Assembly (NCBI GenBank): GCA_017440755.1
Contig: JAFSGP010000015.1
Location: forward strand, 1 to 64,000
Length of the DNA: 64,000 bases
Source: Clostridia bacterium
GTDB lineage: Bacteria > Bacillota > Clostridia > Oscillospirales > Acutalibacteraceae
Reading direction: 5' to 3'
This document shows, piece by piece, positions 1 through 7,463 of this stretch; the first letter of the stretch is position 1, and each line of letters begins with the position of its first letter. Both the position numbers and the translations under genes were made by a program. Below the pieces are notes generated by a model that was not told the origin of the DNA, searched no databases, and saw only the letters and a program-made list of their open reading frames with translations.

Positions 1-22
1 CATTTTTCTTGTTTACGCTAAC

Positions 23-151
23 TTTTCAGGTCGCTTCCAGAGTAGAAACTTGGGAGAATGACCGGTAGGTCATTCTCGAGACCGTGGTGCAGAAAGTAAC
101 GGGAGGAACGACCCGAGCCACGGTCACTTGGCATGGAAGCGACCTGGAAAA
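23..151. ncRNA. Unidentified structured element (possible non-coding RNA)
   Basis: A long near-perfect inverted repeat closes this element: positions 23-39 pair with 134-151 (about 17 bp, one bulged G). Inside it are two further arms. One is the hairpin 51-80 (10 bp stem, TGGGAGAATG against CATTCTCGAG). The other is a helix formed by GACCGTGG and CCACGGTC around 82-127, enclosing a smaller CGGG/CCCG stem. The layout, a closing stem with two internal arms, resembles a folded RNA, but it matches no riboswitch, SRP, 6S or tmRNA consensus that I know. The first internal hairpin recurs elsewhere in the window, so a palindromic mobile or repeat element is an alternative. Strand unknown. Confidence 0.4.
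51..80. repeat. Extragenic palindrome, copy 1 (TGGGAGAATG..CATTCTCGAG)
   Basis: Hairpin with arms TGGGAGAATG and CATTCTCGAG around a short GACC/GGTC extension. Copies with the same outer arms but different loops occur at 31170-31198 and 57550-57576, in the opposite orientation. Conserved arms with variable loops are typical of REP-like extragenic palindromes. Confidence 0.6.
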
Positions 152-177
152 ATAGGTAGGCGCTAACATACAGAAAA

Positions 178-206
178 GATCCGGACTTCACGTGCGGGTC
201 TTTTTT
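178..206 (+). terminator. Probable intrinsic terminator 1 of a tandem pair
   Basis: GATCCG pairs with CGGGTC (one G-U) and is followed by six T residues. It is preceded by the 12-mer GCTAACATACAG, almost repeated before the second terminator at 300-334, which suggests a local duplication. It probably ends a transcript that starts outside the window. Confidence 0.5.
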
Positions 207-224
207 GTATTCACAGCCCTTCCT

Positions 225-251
225 CTACTATACGGCAACGCCGTATAGTAG
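225..251. repeat. Perfect short palindrome
   Basis: CTACTATACGGC and GCCGTATAGTAG form a perfect 12-bp stem with an AAC loop. It lies between two duplicated terminator-like segments. There is no T-run, so it is not a terminator by itself. Function unknown. Confidence 0.5.
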
Positions 252-299
252 ACCGACTACGGCGTTAGCCGTTTGTCGCGTAGGTGCTAACATACGAAA

Positions 300-334
300 A
301 AGACCTGCAACTTGGTTGCAGGTCTTTTACTTTG
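300..334 (+). terminator. Probable intrinsic terminator 2 of a tandem pair
   Basis: AGACCTGCAA and TTGCAGGTCT form a 10-bp stem followed by a T-rich tract. The upstream word GTGCTAACATACG and the downstream TTGTAT resemble those of the first terminator at 178-206. The remaining DNA up to 486 is pyrimidine-rich and holds no convincing gene. Confidence 0.6.
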
Positions 335-486
335 TATAGACTTTGCCCTTTTGCGGTTTGTACCTACAATTTTTTCTTCCTAAGACCTCCCCCCTTTACA
401 TCTCCTCCCATCTATGCTACACTACTCTTGATCGTGCGCATACTCACCCTTCCTTTTGCATATCTATGCCGTAGGGAGGGATAACT

Positions 487-978
487 ATGTTTATCGTATC
501 AATGAAAACCACCCGCTCGCGGGTGATAGCCTATGCGGCGGTGACAGCGGCGCTGTTTGTGACGGTTCTGTCCTTGGCCGGGCGGCAGGATACATTGCGC
601 GCACAGGCAGCGGCAACCGGCATTGACGATAGCAGCCGAGCGGCCTATTTACAGCAGTTAGGCTATGAGGTGACGCCGCAGGCACTCAGCGTACAGGAGG
701 TTCAGATTCCAGCTGACACCGACGAGGTGTTTACCGCCTATAATGCGTTACAAACGGCGGAGCACGACCTGACCGCCTACTGCGGCGAACGGGTTAAATG
801 CTGGACCTATGCGGTGACCAACTATCCCGGTGAAACGCAGGTGCAGGCGCACCTGTACGTGTACAAGAATCAAATCATCGGCGGCGATATTTCCTCTGTA
901 CGGGAAGGAGGATTCTGCCACGGACTGCAGCCCCTGAGCACCGTCGCCACAGGAGAAGCCAATGGACAGACTGGATAA
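487..978 (+). CDS. DUF4830 family membrane-anchored/secreted protein
   Basis: A 163-residue protein with a hydrophobic segment at about residues 15-32 that serves as a signal anchor, followed by a compact extracytoplasmic domain. The pattern R-AYL-QLGYEV near residue 52, Y-ALQ near 86, NYPGE near 111 and YVYKNQIIGGDIS near 124 matches the DUF4830 family of Clostridia, whose function is unknown. Start chosen because GGGAGG lies 8 nt upstream of the ATG at 487; an internal ATG at 502 is the alternative. The stop overlaps the next gene by 17 bp, so the two are probably translationally coupled. Family assignment is from memory of the conserved pattern. Confidence 0.75.
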   Translation: MFIVSMKTTRSRVIAYAAVTAALFVTVLSLAGRQDTLRAQAAATGIDDSSRAAYLQQLGYEVTPQALSVQEVQIPADTDEVFTAYNALQTAEHDLTAYCGERVKCWTYAVTNYPGETQVQAHLYVYKNQIIGGDISSVREGGFCHGLQPLSTVATGEANGQTG

Positions 979-1681
979 AATTCTATGCTCACAGACCACC
1001 CTCACCCGCACCGAAGCGGGGCGACTGATTAAGATTGGGCGGGTGACGGTGGACGGCAAGGTGTGCAAACAAGCCTCCACCAAATGGGACCCTGCCGCCC
1101 ACGAAATCGTAGTGGACGGCAAACGGTTGGGCTATGCCCAAAACGTATACTGGATGCTGAATAAACCGGCGGGGATACTCTGCGTATCCCGCGACCCCAA
1201 GCAACCGACGGTGGTGGACCTGCTGCCGGAGGAGGCGCGGCGCAAGGGCTTGTTCCCTGCCGGTCGGCTGGACAAGGACACCCACGGCTTGGTGCTGATT
1301 ACCGACGACGGCGCCTTCGCCCACGCGATGCTGTCCCCCCGCCACCACATTCCAAAAACCTACCGCGCCGTGCTGGACAAGCCCCTTTCCGATGAGGCGG
1401 CGGATGCCTTTCGCGCGGGCCCTACGCTGGAGGACGGCACCGAGTGTCTGCCTGCTGAGGTGACCGTGTTGGAGGAGGGGGATACCCCCTTGGTAGAGGT
1501 GGTTATCTACGAAGGAAAATTCCACCAAATCAAGCGTATGTTTGCCGCTGTGGGGTGCCACGTGGTTTGGCTAAAACGTATAGCGATGGGCGGCCTTGTG
1601 CTGGACGAACAGCTGGCAGAAGGGGAGAGCCGCCCCCTGACCGAGGACGAAAAATATAGCATATTGAACGAAAAACACTAA
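962..1681 (+). CDS. RsuA/RluB-type rRNA pseudouridine synthase
   Basis: Converts a specific uridine of rRNA to pseudouridine in the cytoplasm. The protein (239 aa) has an N-terminal S4 RNA-binding domain (about residues 1-60). The catalytic domain follows, with the family signature GRLDKDTHGLVLITDDG at about residues 102-118; its first Asp is the catalytic nucleophile. The C-terminal motif EGKFHQIKRMF (about 181-191) is the conserved K-HQIKRM element. Length is normal for RsuA (about 230-240 aa). It overlaps the DUF4830 gene by 17 bp. Small-subunit position 516 is the usual RsuA target, but target specificity cannot be read from the sequence. Confidence 0.93.
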   Translation: MDRLDKILCSQTTLTRTEAGRLIKIGRVTVDGKVCKQASTKWDPAAHEIVVDGKRLGYAQNVYWMLNKPAGILCVSRDPKQPTVVDLLPEEARRKGLFPAGRLDKDTHGLVLITDDGAFAHAMLSPRHHIPKTYRAVLDKPLSDEAADAFRAGPTLEDGTECLPAEVTVLEEGDTPLVEVVIYEGKFHQIKRMFAAVGCHVVWLKRIAMGGLVLDEQLAEGESRPLTEDEKYSILNEKH

Positions 1682-1848
1682 GGAAATTTGGCATGTTGCT
1701 GGGGGTATATAAATTTTCCATAATATATTCCCCTAAAGTTTGTACATTTTAGGTATGGCTAAAACCAAACAATGGTGGTATAGTATAGGAGTAAGAAATT
1801 GCCCCCCTATGGGTGCGCTTGCATAACATGATTTGGAGGTAAAGTTTC

Positions 1849-2991
1849 ATGGCAGGTCTTTCTTTAAAGCACATCTACAAGAAGTATCCCGGCGGCGTTG
1901 TTGCCGTATCCGATTTCAATCTGGAAATCAAGGACAAAGAGTTCATCATCATGGTCGGTCCTTCCGGCTGTGGTAAGTCCACCACCCTGCGTATGATCGC
2001 CGGTCTGGAAGAGATTTCTTCCGGTGAGCTGTACATAGGCGACCGTCTGGTCAACGATGTAGCTCCCAAGGATCGTGACATCGCGATGGTGTTCCAGAAC
2101 TACGCTCTGTATCCCCATATGACCGTGTTTGACAACATGGCGTTCGGTCTGAAGCTGCGCAAGACCCCCAAGGACGAGATTAAGCGCCGCGTTGAGGAGG
2201 CCGCCCGCATTCTGGATATCGCTCACCTGCTGGACCGTAAGCCGAAGGCTCTGTCCGGTGGTCAGCGTCAGCGTGTGGCTCTGGGTCGTGCTATCGTCCG
2301 TGAGCCCAAGGTCTTCCTGCTGGACGAGCCGCTGTCCAACCTGGATGCTAAGCTGCGTGCCCAGATGCGTACCGAGCTGTCCAAGCTGCATCAGCGCCTG
2401 GGTACCACCTTCATCTACGTTACCCACGACCAGACCGAGGCTATGACCATGGGTGACCGCATCGTGGTTATGAAGGACGGTCTGATTCAGCAGGTAGATA
2501 CGCCTCAGCATCTGTACGACCTGCCTTGCAATATGTTCGTTGCCGGCTTTATCGGCAGCCCCCAGATGAACTTCATCGAGTCCGTTATCGTCAAAGAGGG
2601 CGACCGGTATCTGGTGGAGTTTGGCTCCGAGGATACCAAGACCCGTCGCGGCGTGAAGTACCGCATTCCTCTGCCCGCTGCCAAGATCGAGGGCAAGGGC
2701 TTGGAAGAGTACGTGGGCAAAGAGGTTATCATGGGTATCCGTCCTGAGGACGTTCACGATGAGCCCCGTCTGCTGGAGGAGTTCGCCGATTGTAAGGTTA
2801 CCGCCAACGTGGAGGTTACCGAGCTGATGGGTGCCGAGACCTTCCTGTACCTGAACGTGGAGGGTTTCAACTTCACTGCTCGCGTGGAGCCCACCTCCAC
2901 CGCTCACCCCGGCGACACCATCGAGGTTGCGCTGGAGAACGTGAAGATTCACCTGTTCGACAAGGACACCGAGCGCACCATCTGCAACTAA
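1849..2991 (+). CDS. ugpC: UgpC/MsmK-type sugar ABC transporter ATPase
   Basis: ATP-hydrolysing subunit of carbohydrate ABC importers, acting at the inner face of the membrane. The 380-residue protein has Walker A GPSGCGKSTT (about 38-47), the Q-loop at FQNYALYPHM, the ABC signature LSGGQRQR (about 135-142), Walker B VFLLDEPLSNLD, the H-loop THDQ, and a C-terminal MalK-type TOBE region. ATG is preceded by TTTGGAGG. No permease or binding-protein gene is adjacent, and a terminator follows. This fits the family's known shared ATPases (MsmK) that serve several sugar importers. The codon choice looks like that of a highly expressed gene. The specific sugar is unknown. Confidence 0.93.
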   Translation: MAGLSLKHIYKKYPGGVVAVSDFNLEIKDKEFIIMVGPSGCGKSTTLRMIAGLEEISSGELYIGDRLVNDVAPKDRDIAMVFQNYALYPHMTVFDNMAFGLKLRKTPKDEIKRRVEEAARILDIAHLLDRKPKALSGGQRQRVALGRAIVREPKVFLLDEPLSNLDAKLRAQMRTELSKLHQRLGTTFIYVTHDQTEAMTMGDRIVVMKDGLIQQVDTPQHLYDLPCNMFVAGFIGSPQMNFIESVIVKEGDRYLVEFGSEDTKTRRGVKYRIPLPAAKIEGKGLEEYVGKEVIMGIRPEDVHDEPRLLEEFADCKVTANVEVTELMGAETFLYLNVEGFNFTARVEPTSTAHPGDTIEVALENVKIHLFDKDTERTICN

Positions 2992-3004
2992 TTTGCATTG
3001 CAAA

Positions 3005-3036
3005 AGAGCCGTTCCCTGCGGGGAACGGCTCTTTTT
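3005..3036 (+). terminator. Intrinsic terminator of ugpC
   Basis: AGAGCCGTTCCC and GGGAACGGCTCT form a perfect stem followed by six T residues, 13 nt after the ugpC stop. Confidence 0.9.
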
Positions 3037-3118
3037 TACGTTTTTTACAGCAACGTTATCTGTTTCCTGTTAAAATCGGCTTTTTCTATAAAAAATAAGA
3101 ATTTTTAGTGAAATTGTC

Positions 3119-3147
3119 TTGCAAAATAGGTAAAAATTGTGTAAAAT
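3119..3147 (+). promoter_or_regulatory. Sigma-A-type promoter for cdaR
   Basis: TTGCAA, 17-bp spacer, TAAAAT. Transcription would begin near 3154, leaving a GC-rich 5' leader of about 115 nt before the cdaR start. This rules out the upstream in-frame ATG at 3137, which lies inside the promoter. Confidence 0.6.
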
Positions 3148-3268
3148 AGAGAGGGTATCCTGTCAAGATGGGCGCACGAGAGGCGTCGCCGCGGCAGCGG
3201 TGGAAATTCAGGGCAGGACCATAGACGCCGCAGTATGCGGAGAGTGTAGAAAAAAGGAGTGCTATCCA

Positions 3269-4351
3269 ATGTCAAATCGTATGTTCCAAGGGATTATCCA
3301 CCAGATGAAGGACGCTATTGACCGCACCGTTGGTATTGTGGACGAGAGCCTGACCGTCATTGCCTGCAGCGATTTGGGGCGCGTGGGCGAGCGTGCCGCT
3401 ATCAGCGTGGAGGCGTTCATCGGAGAGGGAACTTTTGTGCTGGACGGATATACCTATATGCCCTTTGGGGAGCAGCCCCATTGCGAGTACGTGCTGTTTG
3501 TGGAGGGCACCGACGACAACGCGGTGCGGTATGCGTCGTTGCTGGCAGTTTCTTTGTCCAACATTAAGCAGTATTATGACGAGAAATACGACCGCGGCAA
3601 TTTCATCAAAAACGTTATTTTGGACAACATTTTGCCCGGTGACATTTACCTGAAGGCGCGGGAGCTGCATTTCAACAGTGATGTGTGTCGTGTGGTGCTG
3701 CTGATTCGCATTCACTCTCACACCGACGTGTCCGCCTTTGACGTGGTGCAGAATCTGTTCCCCGATAAGGCGAAGGATTTCGTTATCAACATCAACGAGA
3801 GCGATATCGCCTTGGTCAAGGAGATTCGCTCCGGCATCGACTCTAAGGACCTGGAGAAGCTGGCTCGTTCCATCGTGGATACGCTGGGCAGCGAGTTCTA
3901 CACCCAGGCATCGGTGGGTATTGGTACTGCCGTGGAGCGCATTAAGGACTTGGCCAGCTCCTTCAAGGAGGCGCAGGTGGCGCTGGAGGTGGGCAAGGTG
4001 TTTGACAACGAGCACCCCATCATTCGCTATGACCATCTGGGCGTGGCCCGTCTGATTTATCAGCTACCCACCACCATGTGCGAGATGTTCCTGCGCGAGG
4101 TATTCAAAAAGGGCTCCATCGAGTCCTTGGATCAGGAGACGCTGTTCACCATTCAGAAGTTCTTCGAGAACAACTTGAACGTGTCGGAGACCTCCCGCAA
4201 GCTGTTCGTACACCGCAATACGCTGGTGTACCGCTTGGAGAAAATCAAGCGGCTTACCGGCTTGGATCTGCGCGAGTTTGACGATGCTATCGTCTTTAAG
4301 GTTGCGCTGATGGTGAAAAAATATCTCAGCGCCAACCCCGTTAAATATTAA
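3269..4351 (+). CDS. cdaR: CdaR/PucR-family transcriptional regulator
   Basis: Predicted DNA-binding regulator of 360 residues. The C-terminus carries the PucR-type helix-turn-helix: QKFFENNLNVSETSRKLF, then VHRNTLVYRLEKI and LTGLDLREFDDAIVFKVAL, the classic HTH_30 pattern. A central GGDEF-like CdaR domain lies around residues 130-260, and the N-terminal sensory part includes VGIVDESLTVIACSD. The ATG at 3269 has AAAGGAG upstream. CdaR proteins respond to sugar diacids in E. coli and to various metabolites in Firmicutes. Adjacency to ugpC suggests, but does not prove, a role in carbohydrate uptake. Confidence 0.85.
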   Translation: MSNRMFQGIIHQMKDAIDRTVGIVDESLTVIACSDLGRVGERAAISVEAFIGEGTFVLDGYTYMPFGEQPHCEYVLFVEGTDDNAVRYASLLAVSLSNIKQYYDEKYDRGNFIKNVILDNILPGDIYLKARELHFNSDVCRVVLLIRIHSHTDVSAFDVVQNLFPDKAKDFVININESDIALVKEIRSGIDSKDLEKLARSIVDTLGSEFYTQASVGIGTAVERIKDLASSFKEAQVALEVGKVFDNEHPIIRYDHLGVARLIYQLPTTMCEMFLREVFKKGSIESLDQETLFTIQKFFENNLNVSETSRKLFVHRNTLVYRLEKIKRLTGLDLREFDDAIVFKVALMVKKYLSANPVKY

Positions 4352-4359
4352 GAAAAAGC

Positions 4360-4388
4360 GGCCGCCGACAGCAGCTCTGTCGGCGGCT
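4360..4388 (+). terminator. Hairpin after cdaR, weak U-tract
   Basis: GCCGCCGACA and TGTCGGCGGC form a strong stem, but no T-run follows directly; a T-rich stretch occurs about 35 nt later. It may slow or end transcription or protect the 3' end. Confidence 0.45.
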
Positions 4389-4416
4389 GAGATTGCTTGT
4401 TGGCAGTATTTTTCAG

Positions 4417-4445
4417 TTGCTCTGTTTTCGTTTTTTTGGTATACT
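4417..4445 (+). promoter_or_regulatory. Promoter of the ftsEX operon
   Basis: TTGCTC, 17-bp spacer, TATACT. It lies about 120 nt upstream of ftsE, so the ftsE-ftsX-M23-S41 operon would carry a leader of about 115 nt. Confidence 0.65.
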
Positions 4446-4568
4446 GGATAGGCGCCTGTCCGGTGAGAGAAAGAGGCGCACACCGACTTTGATAGCTACG
4501 GCATCGACGGAGAAGCTCTGTCGCATGCGTTGATTGTATAAGAAGGATGACTCTAAGGAGGCTACGGT

Positions 4569-5297
4569 ATGATAGAATTTCAGAACGTCTACAAAACCTA
4601 TAACACCGGCAGCCACGCGCTGGAGGATGTAAATCTGCATATTGACGACGGCGAGTTTGCGTTTATTGTGGGCGCATCCGGCGCCGGTAAAAGTACGTTC
4701 CTTAAGCTGATACGGCGAGAGGAGACCCCCACCTCCGGCGAAGTGATTGTGAATAATTATCGTCTGTCCCGCCTTAAGCGGAAGGAGATTCCCTATTTCC
4801 GCCGCACGATGGGCATTGTGTTTCAGGATTTTCGCCTGATTAACACCATGACGGTGTACGATAACGTGGCGTTTTCCATGCGTGTCATCGGACGTCCCCG
4901 CAAAGAGATTCACCGCCGTGTGCATGCGGTGCTGAAGCTGTTGGATTTACAGGGCAAGAGCAACCGCTATCCGCTGGAATTGTCCGGCGGTGAGCAGCAG
5001 CGTGTGGGTCTGGCGCGGGCACTGGTGAATAAGCCGGCACTGATTATCGCGGACGAGCCTACGGGCAACGTGGACCCGCAGATGTCCCACGACATCGTGG
5101 AGATGCTATCCCAGATTAACGAACACGGCACCACCGTGCTGATGGTGACCCATGAGCACGAGCTGGTTAACCAGTTTAACCACCGTGTCATCACCCTGGA
5201 AAAGGGGCACATTGTATCGGATACCGGTGCGCCGGTGCGTCCCGCCACGGTCTCCCTCGGCTCTGCCGCGGGTGAGATAGGGGGTGTAGGCGAATGA
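4569..5297 (+). CDS. ftsE: Cell-division ABC ATPase FtsE
   Basis: Cytoplasmic ATPase of the FtsEX complex, which transmits ATP hydrolysis across the membrane to activate peptidoglycan hydrolases during division. Walker A is GASGAGKSTFLKLI (about 37-50), the Q-loop lies in VFQDFRLI, the signature LSGGEQQR at about 138-145 and Walker B ALIIADEPTGNVDP. Length (242 aa) is slightly above the usual 222-230 because of a C-terminal tail. Start has CTAAGGAGG upstream. It overlaps ftsX by 4 nt (ATGA), as usual for this pair. Confidence 0.95.
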   Translation: MIEFQNVYKTYNTGSHALEDVNLHIDDGEFAFIVGASGAGKSTFLKLIRREETPTSGEVIVNNYRLSRLKRKEIPYFRRTMGIVFQDFRLINTMTVYDNVAFSMRVIGRPRKEIHRRVHAVLKLLDLQGKSNRYPLELSGGEQQRVGLARALVNKPALIIADEPTGNVDPQMSHDIVEMLSQINEHGTTVLMVTHEHELVNQFNHRVITLEKGHIVSDTGAPVRPATVSLGSAAGEIGGVGE

Positions 5298-6199
5298 TGC
5301 GTTTCCATGACGTGCAGTATCTGGTGCGCGAGGGCTGTCGCAACACCTGGCAGAACCGCCTGATGGCGTTGGCGTCGGTGGGCGTGCTGGTGTGCTGTTT
5401 GCTGCTCACCGGTTTCTCCTATCTGGTATTTGTCAACGTGGACCAGATGTTCCAGAACGCCTACGAGCAGAACGTGATGGCGGTGTACCTGAACAGCGAC
5501 CAGACCGACGAGGACGTGGTCCGCATCGGTGAGGCGCTGGAGGAGATGGACAACGTGGCCTCGGTCACCTATCTGTCCAAAGAGGAGTTTTTGGCGCAGT
5601 ACGGCGCCGCACTTCAGGAAAATACGATGGAGAGCTTCGAGGGGGAGAATAACCCCCTCCCCGACACCTACATTGTGTCCATGAAGGACCTGGCGCTGTT
5701 TCAGCAGACCTTAGATGCGGTGTCCGCCATGCCCGGCGTGGAGGAGGTATCCTACGATGCCGATACGGCGGCGACACTGACCAAGGTACGTCAGGTGGTT
5801 ATGGTGGTGGGCGGCACCATTATTGTGGTGCTTCTGGCGGTTTCCCTGTTCATCATCGTCAACACCATCAAGCTGACGGTGTACAACCGCCGCTTGGAGA
5901 TTTACATTATGAAGTCGGTGGGCGCCACCGACGGCTTTATCCGTTTCCCCTTCGTCGTGGAGGGTATGCTGGTGGGTCTGATAGCCGGCGGCGTCGGCTA
6001 CGGACTTATCGCCTTGCTGTATCGCACGCTGGTGAAGAACTTTGTGTTCGAGAACCCGCTGTTGGCGCTGGTTCCTTTTTCGCAGGAATGGATGCCGCTG
6101 CTGATTGGCTTCTTGGCGGGCGGCACGCTGGTCGGCATCTGCGGCAGTGTCATCTCTATGGGCAAGTACCTTAAGCAAGAGGGAGGGTACGGCGCATGA
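5294..6199 (+). CDS. ftsX: Cell-division membrane protein FtsX
   Basis: Permease-like partner of FtsE (301 aa). The N-terminus has the FtsX pattern YLVREGCRNTWQNRLMALASV, followed by a first membrane segment. An extracellular domain at about 55-170 contains the family motif VTYLSKEEFL. Three further membrane helices follow (about 172-195, 220-245, 265-290). The extracellular loop normally contacts the coiled coil of a PcsB/EnvC-type activator, and such a protein is encoded next. The gene overlaps both neighbours by 4 nt, so coupled translation is likely. Confidence 0.95.
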   Translation: MMRFHDVQYLVREGCRNTWQNRLMALASVGVLVCCLLLTGFSYLVFVNVDQMFQNAYEQNVMAVYLNSDQTDEDVVRIGEALEEMDNVASVTYLSKEEFLAQYGAALQENTMESFEGENNPLPDTYIVSMKDLALFQQTLDAVSAMPGVEEVSYDADTAATLTKVRQVVMVVGGTIIVVLLAVSLFIIVNTIKLTVYNRRLEIYIMKSVGATDGFIRFPFVVEGMLVGLIAGGVGYGLIALLYRTLVKNFVFENPLLALVPFSQEWMPLLIGFLAGGTLVGICGSVISMGKYLKQEGGYGA

Positions 6200-7440
6200 G
6201 AAAGCTGAAAATGCAGTCGCTTACGTGGCTGGCGGTGGCGGTTCTGCTGCTGTCTTCGGTGGGTGGCATGTCGGTAACCGCCGACACCCGTACCGAATTG
6301 GAGAACAAGCTGGAACAGCTGGAAAAAGAGGAGAAGGAGATTAAAAATAACCTCTCCGCGGCCAGCTCCGACCTGTCCGCCAGTAAAGAGCGTAAGGAAT
6401 TGTTGGATTCCCAGATATCCAATGTGACCGAACAGATTGAACTGCTCAACGGGCAGTTGGGCACCATCAACGCGAATATTAACAAAAAGAATGCCGAGAT
6501 TTCGCAAGCGGAAAAGGATATCACGGCTAAGGAACAGGCGATAAGCGCCACCCACGAGGCTTTGGGACAGCGGCTGCGTGCCATTGCCAAGAGCGGCAAC
6601 TTGTCCGCCATACAGCGTCTGCTGAATACGGACAATTACACCGAGTATCTGCTGAAATCCAAGGCGGCGGAGTGCATTGCCCGTCGGGACCAGCAAACAA
6701 TGGATACGCTGGAGGCGGCGCTGGAAGATATCCGCAAGCAAAAGGCGGATTTAGAAAAGCAAAAAACCGACATTGTAAACCAAAAGGCGCAGGTGGAGTC
6801 CATCAAGGCCTCCTCCAACCAGAAGAAGCAGCAGTTGGACACCCTGTATGCTGCGGCGCAGACCGAGGTGCACAAGCTCCAGTCCAGCGTGTCCGAATAC
6901 AATTCGCAGCTGGCGGAAACCCAACGGAAGATTGAAGAGGCGAATAAGGCCATTGAGGAATTGATTAAAAGCACCGCGTCGGTAGGACGGTATGACCAGA
7001 ATATGATGTTCTGGCCCGTCCCCTCGGTGCGCGCCGTTTCCTCCCACTACGGTCCTCGCTGGGGTGGTATGCACCGCGGTCTGGATATTGCTAACGGACC
7101 TATTCCGATATACGGCGAGAACATCGTGGCGGCGGCGGACGGCGTGGTCATTGCCGCGAACTATTCCAGCCGCTGGGGTACGGGTTGGAGCTACGGCTAC
7201 GGCTACAGCTGTATCGTTGACCATGGTACCGACAGTCAGGGGCGCAAGATTCACACTCTGTATGCCCACTGCTCTAACCTGAATGCCCGTGTGGGGCAGA
7301 AGGTGACGGGCGGTCAGACGGTGCTGGGTCAGGCGGGCAATACCGGTGACGTGAACGGTCCCCACCTGCATTTTGAGGTGCGTGTGGACGGTGTGCGGGT
7401 TAACCCCTACGGAAAGTACGTGCTTCCCAACGTGAACTAA
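6196..7440 (+). CDS. EnvC/PcsB-like M23 murein hydrolase or activator
   Basis: Secreted peptidoglycan hydrolase or hydrolase activator (414 aa), the expected extracellular effector of FtsEX. A signal peptide occupies about residues 1-29. A long coiled coil, rich in Lys/Glu/Gln, covers about 30-255 and is the expected FtsX-binding part. The C-terminus (about 270-414) is an M23/LytM domain. It retains GPRWGGMHRGLDIA (His and Asp zinc ligands), LYAHCS and GPHLHFEV (HxH). These metal ligands suggest an active endopeptidase rather than a degenerate EnvC-type activator. Overlaps ftsX by 4 nt. Confidence 0.9.
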   Translation: MRKLKMQSLTWLAVAVLLLSSVGGMSVTADTRTELENKLEQLEKEEKEIKNNLSAASSDLSASKERKELLDSQISNVTEQIELLNGQLGTINANINKKNAEISQAEKDITAKEQAISATHEALGQRLRAIAKSGNLSAIQRLLNTDNYTEYLLKSKAAECIARRDQQTMDTLEAALEDIRKQKADLEKQKTDIVNQKAQVESIKASSNQKKQQLDTLYAAAQTEVHKLQSSVSEYNSQLAETQRKIEEANKAIEELIKSTASVGRYDQNMMFWPVPSVRAVSSHYGPRWGGMHRGLDIANGPIPIYGENIVAAADGVVIAANYSSRWGTGWSYGYGYSCIVDHGTDSQGRKIHTLYAHCSNLNARVGQKVTGGQTVLGQAGNTGDVNGPHLHFEVRVDGVRVNPYGKYVLPNVN

Positions 7441-7463
7441 CCCCTCGCACAAGGAGGTTTCCT

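Noticed and set aside
284-484. 66-codon frame upstream of the DUF4830 gene
   Set aside because: Begins inside the terminator repeat, has low-complexity composition and no ribosome-binding site.
3137-3268. Longer N-terminus for the CdaR gene from ATG 3137
   Set aside because: The ATG lies inside the promoter spacer, and a good ribosome-binding site marks the start at 3269.
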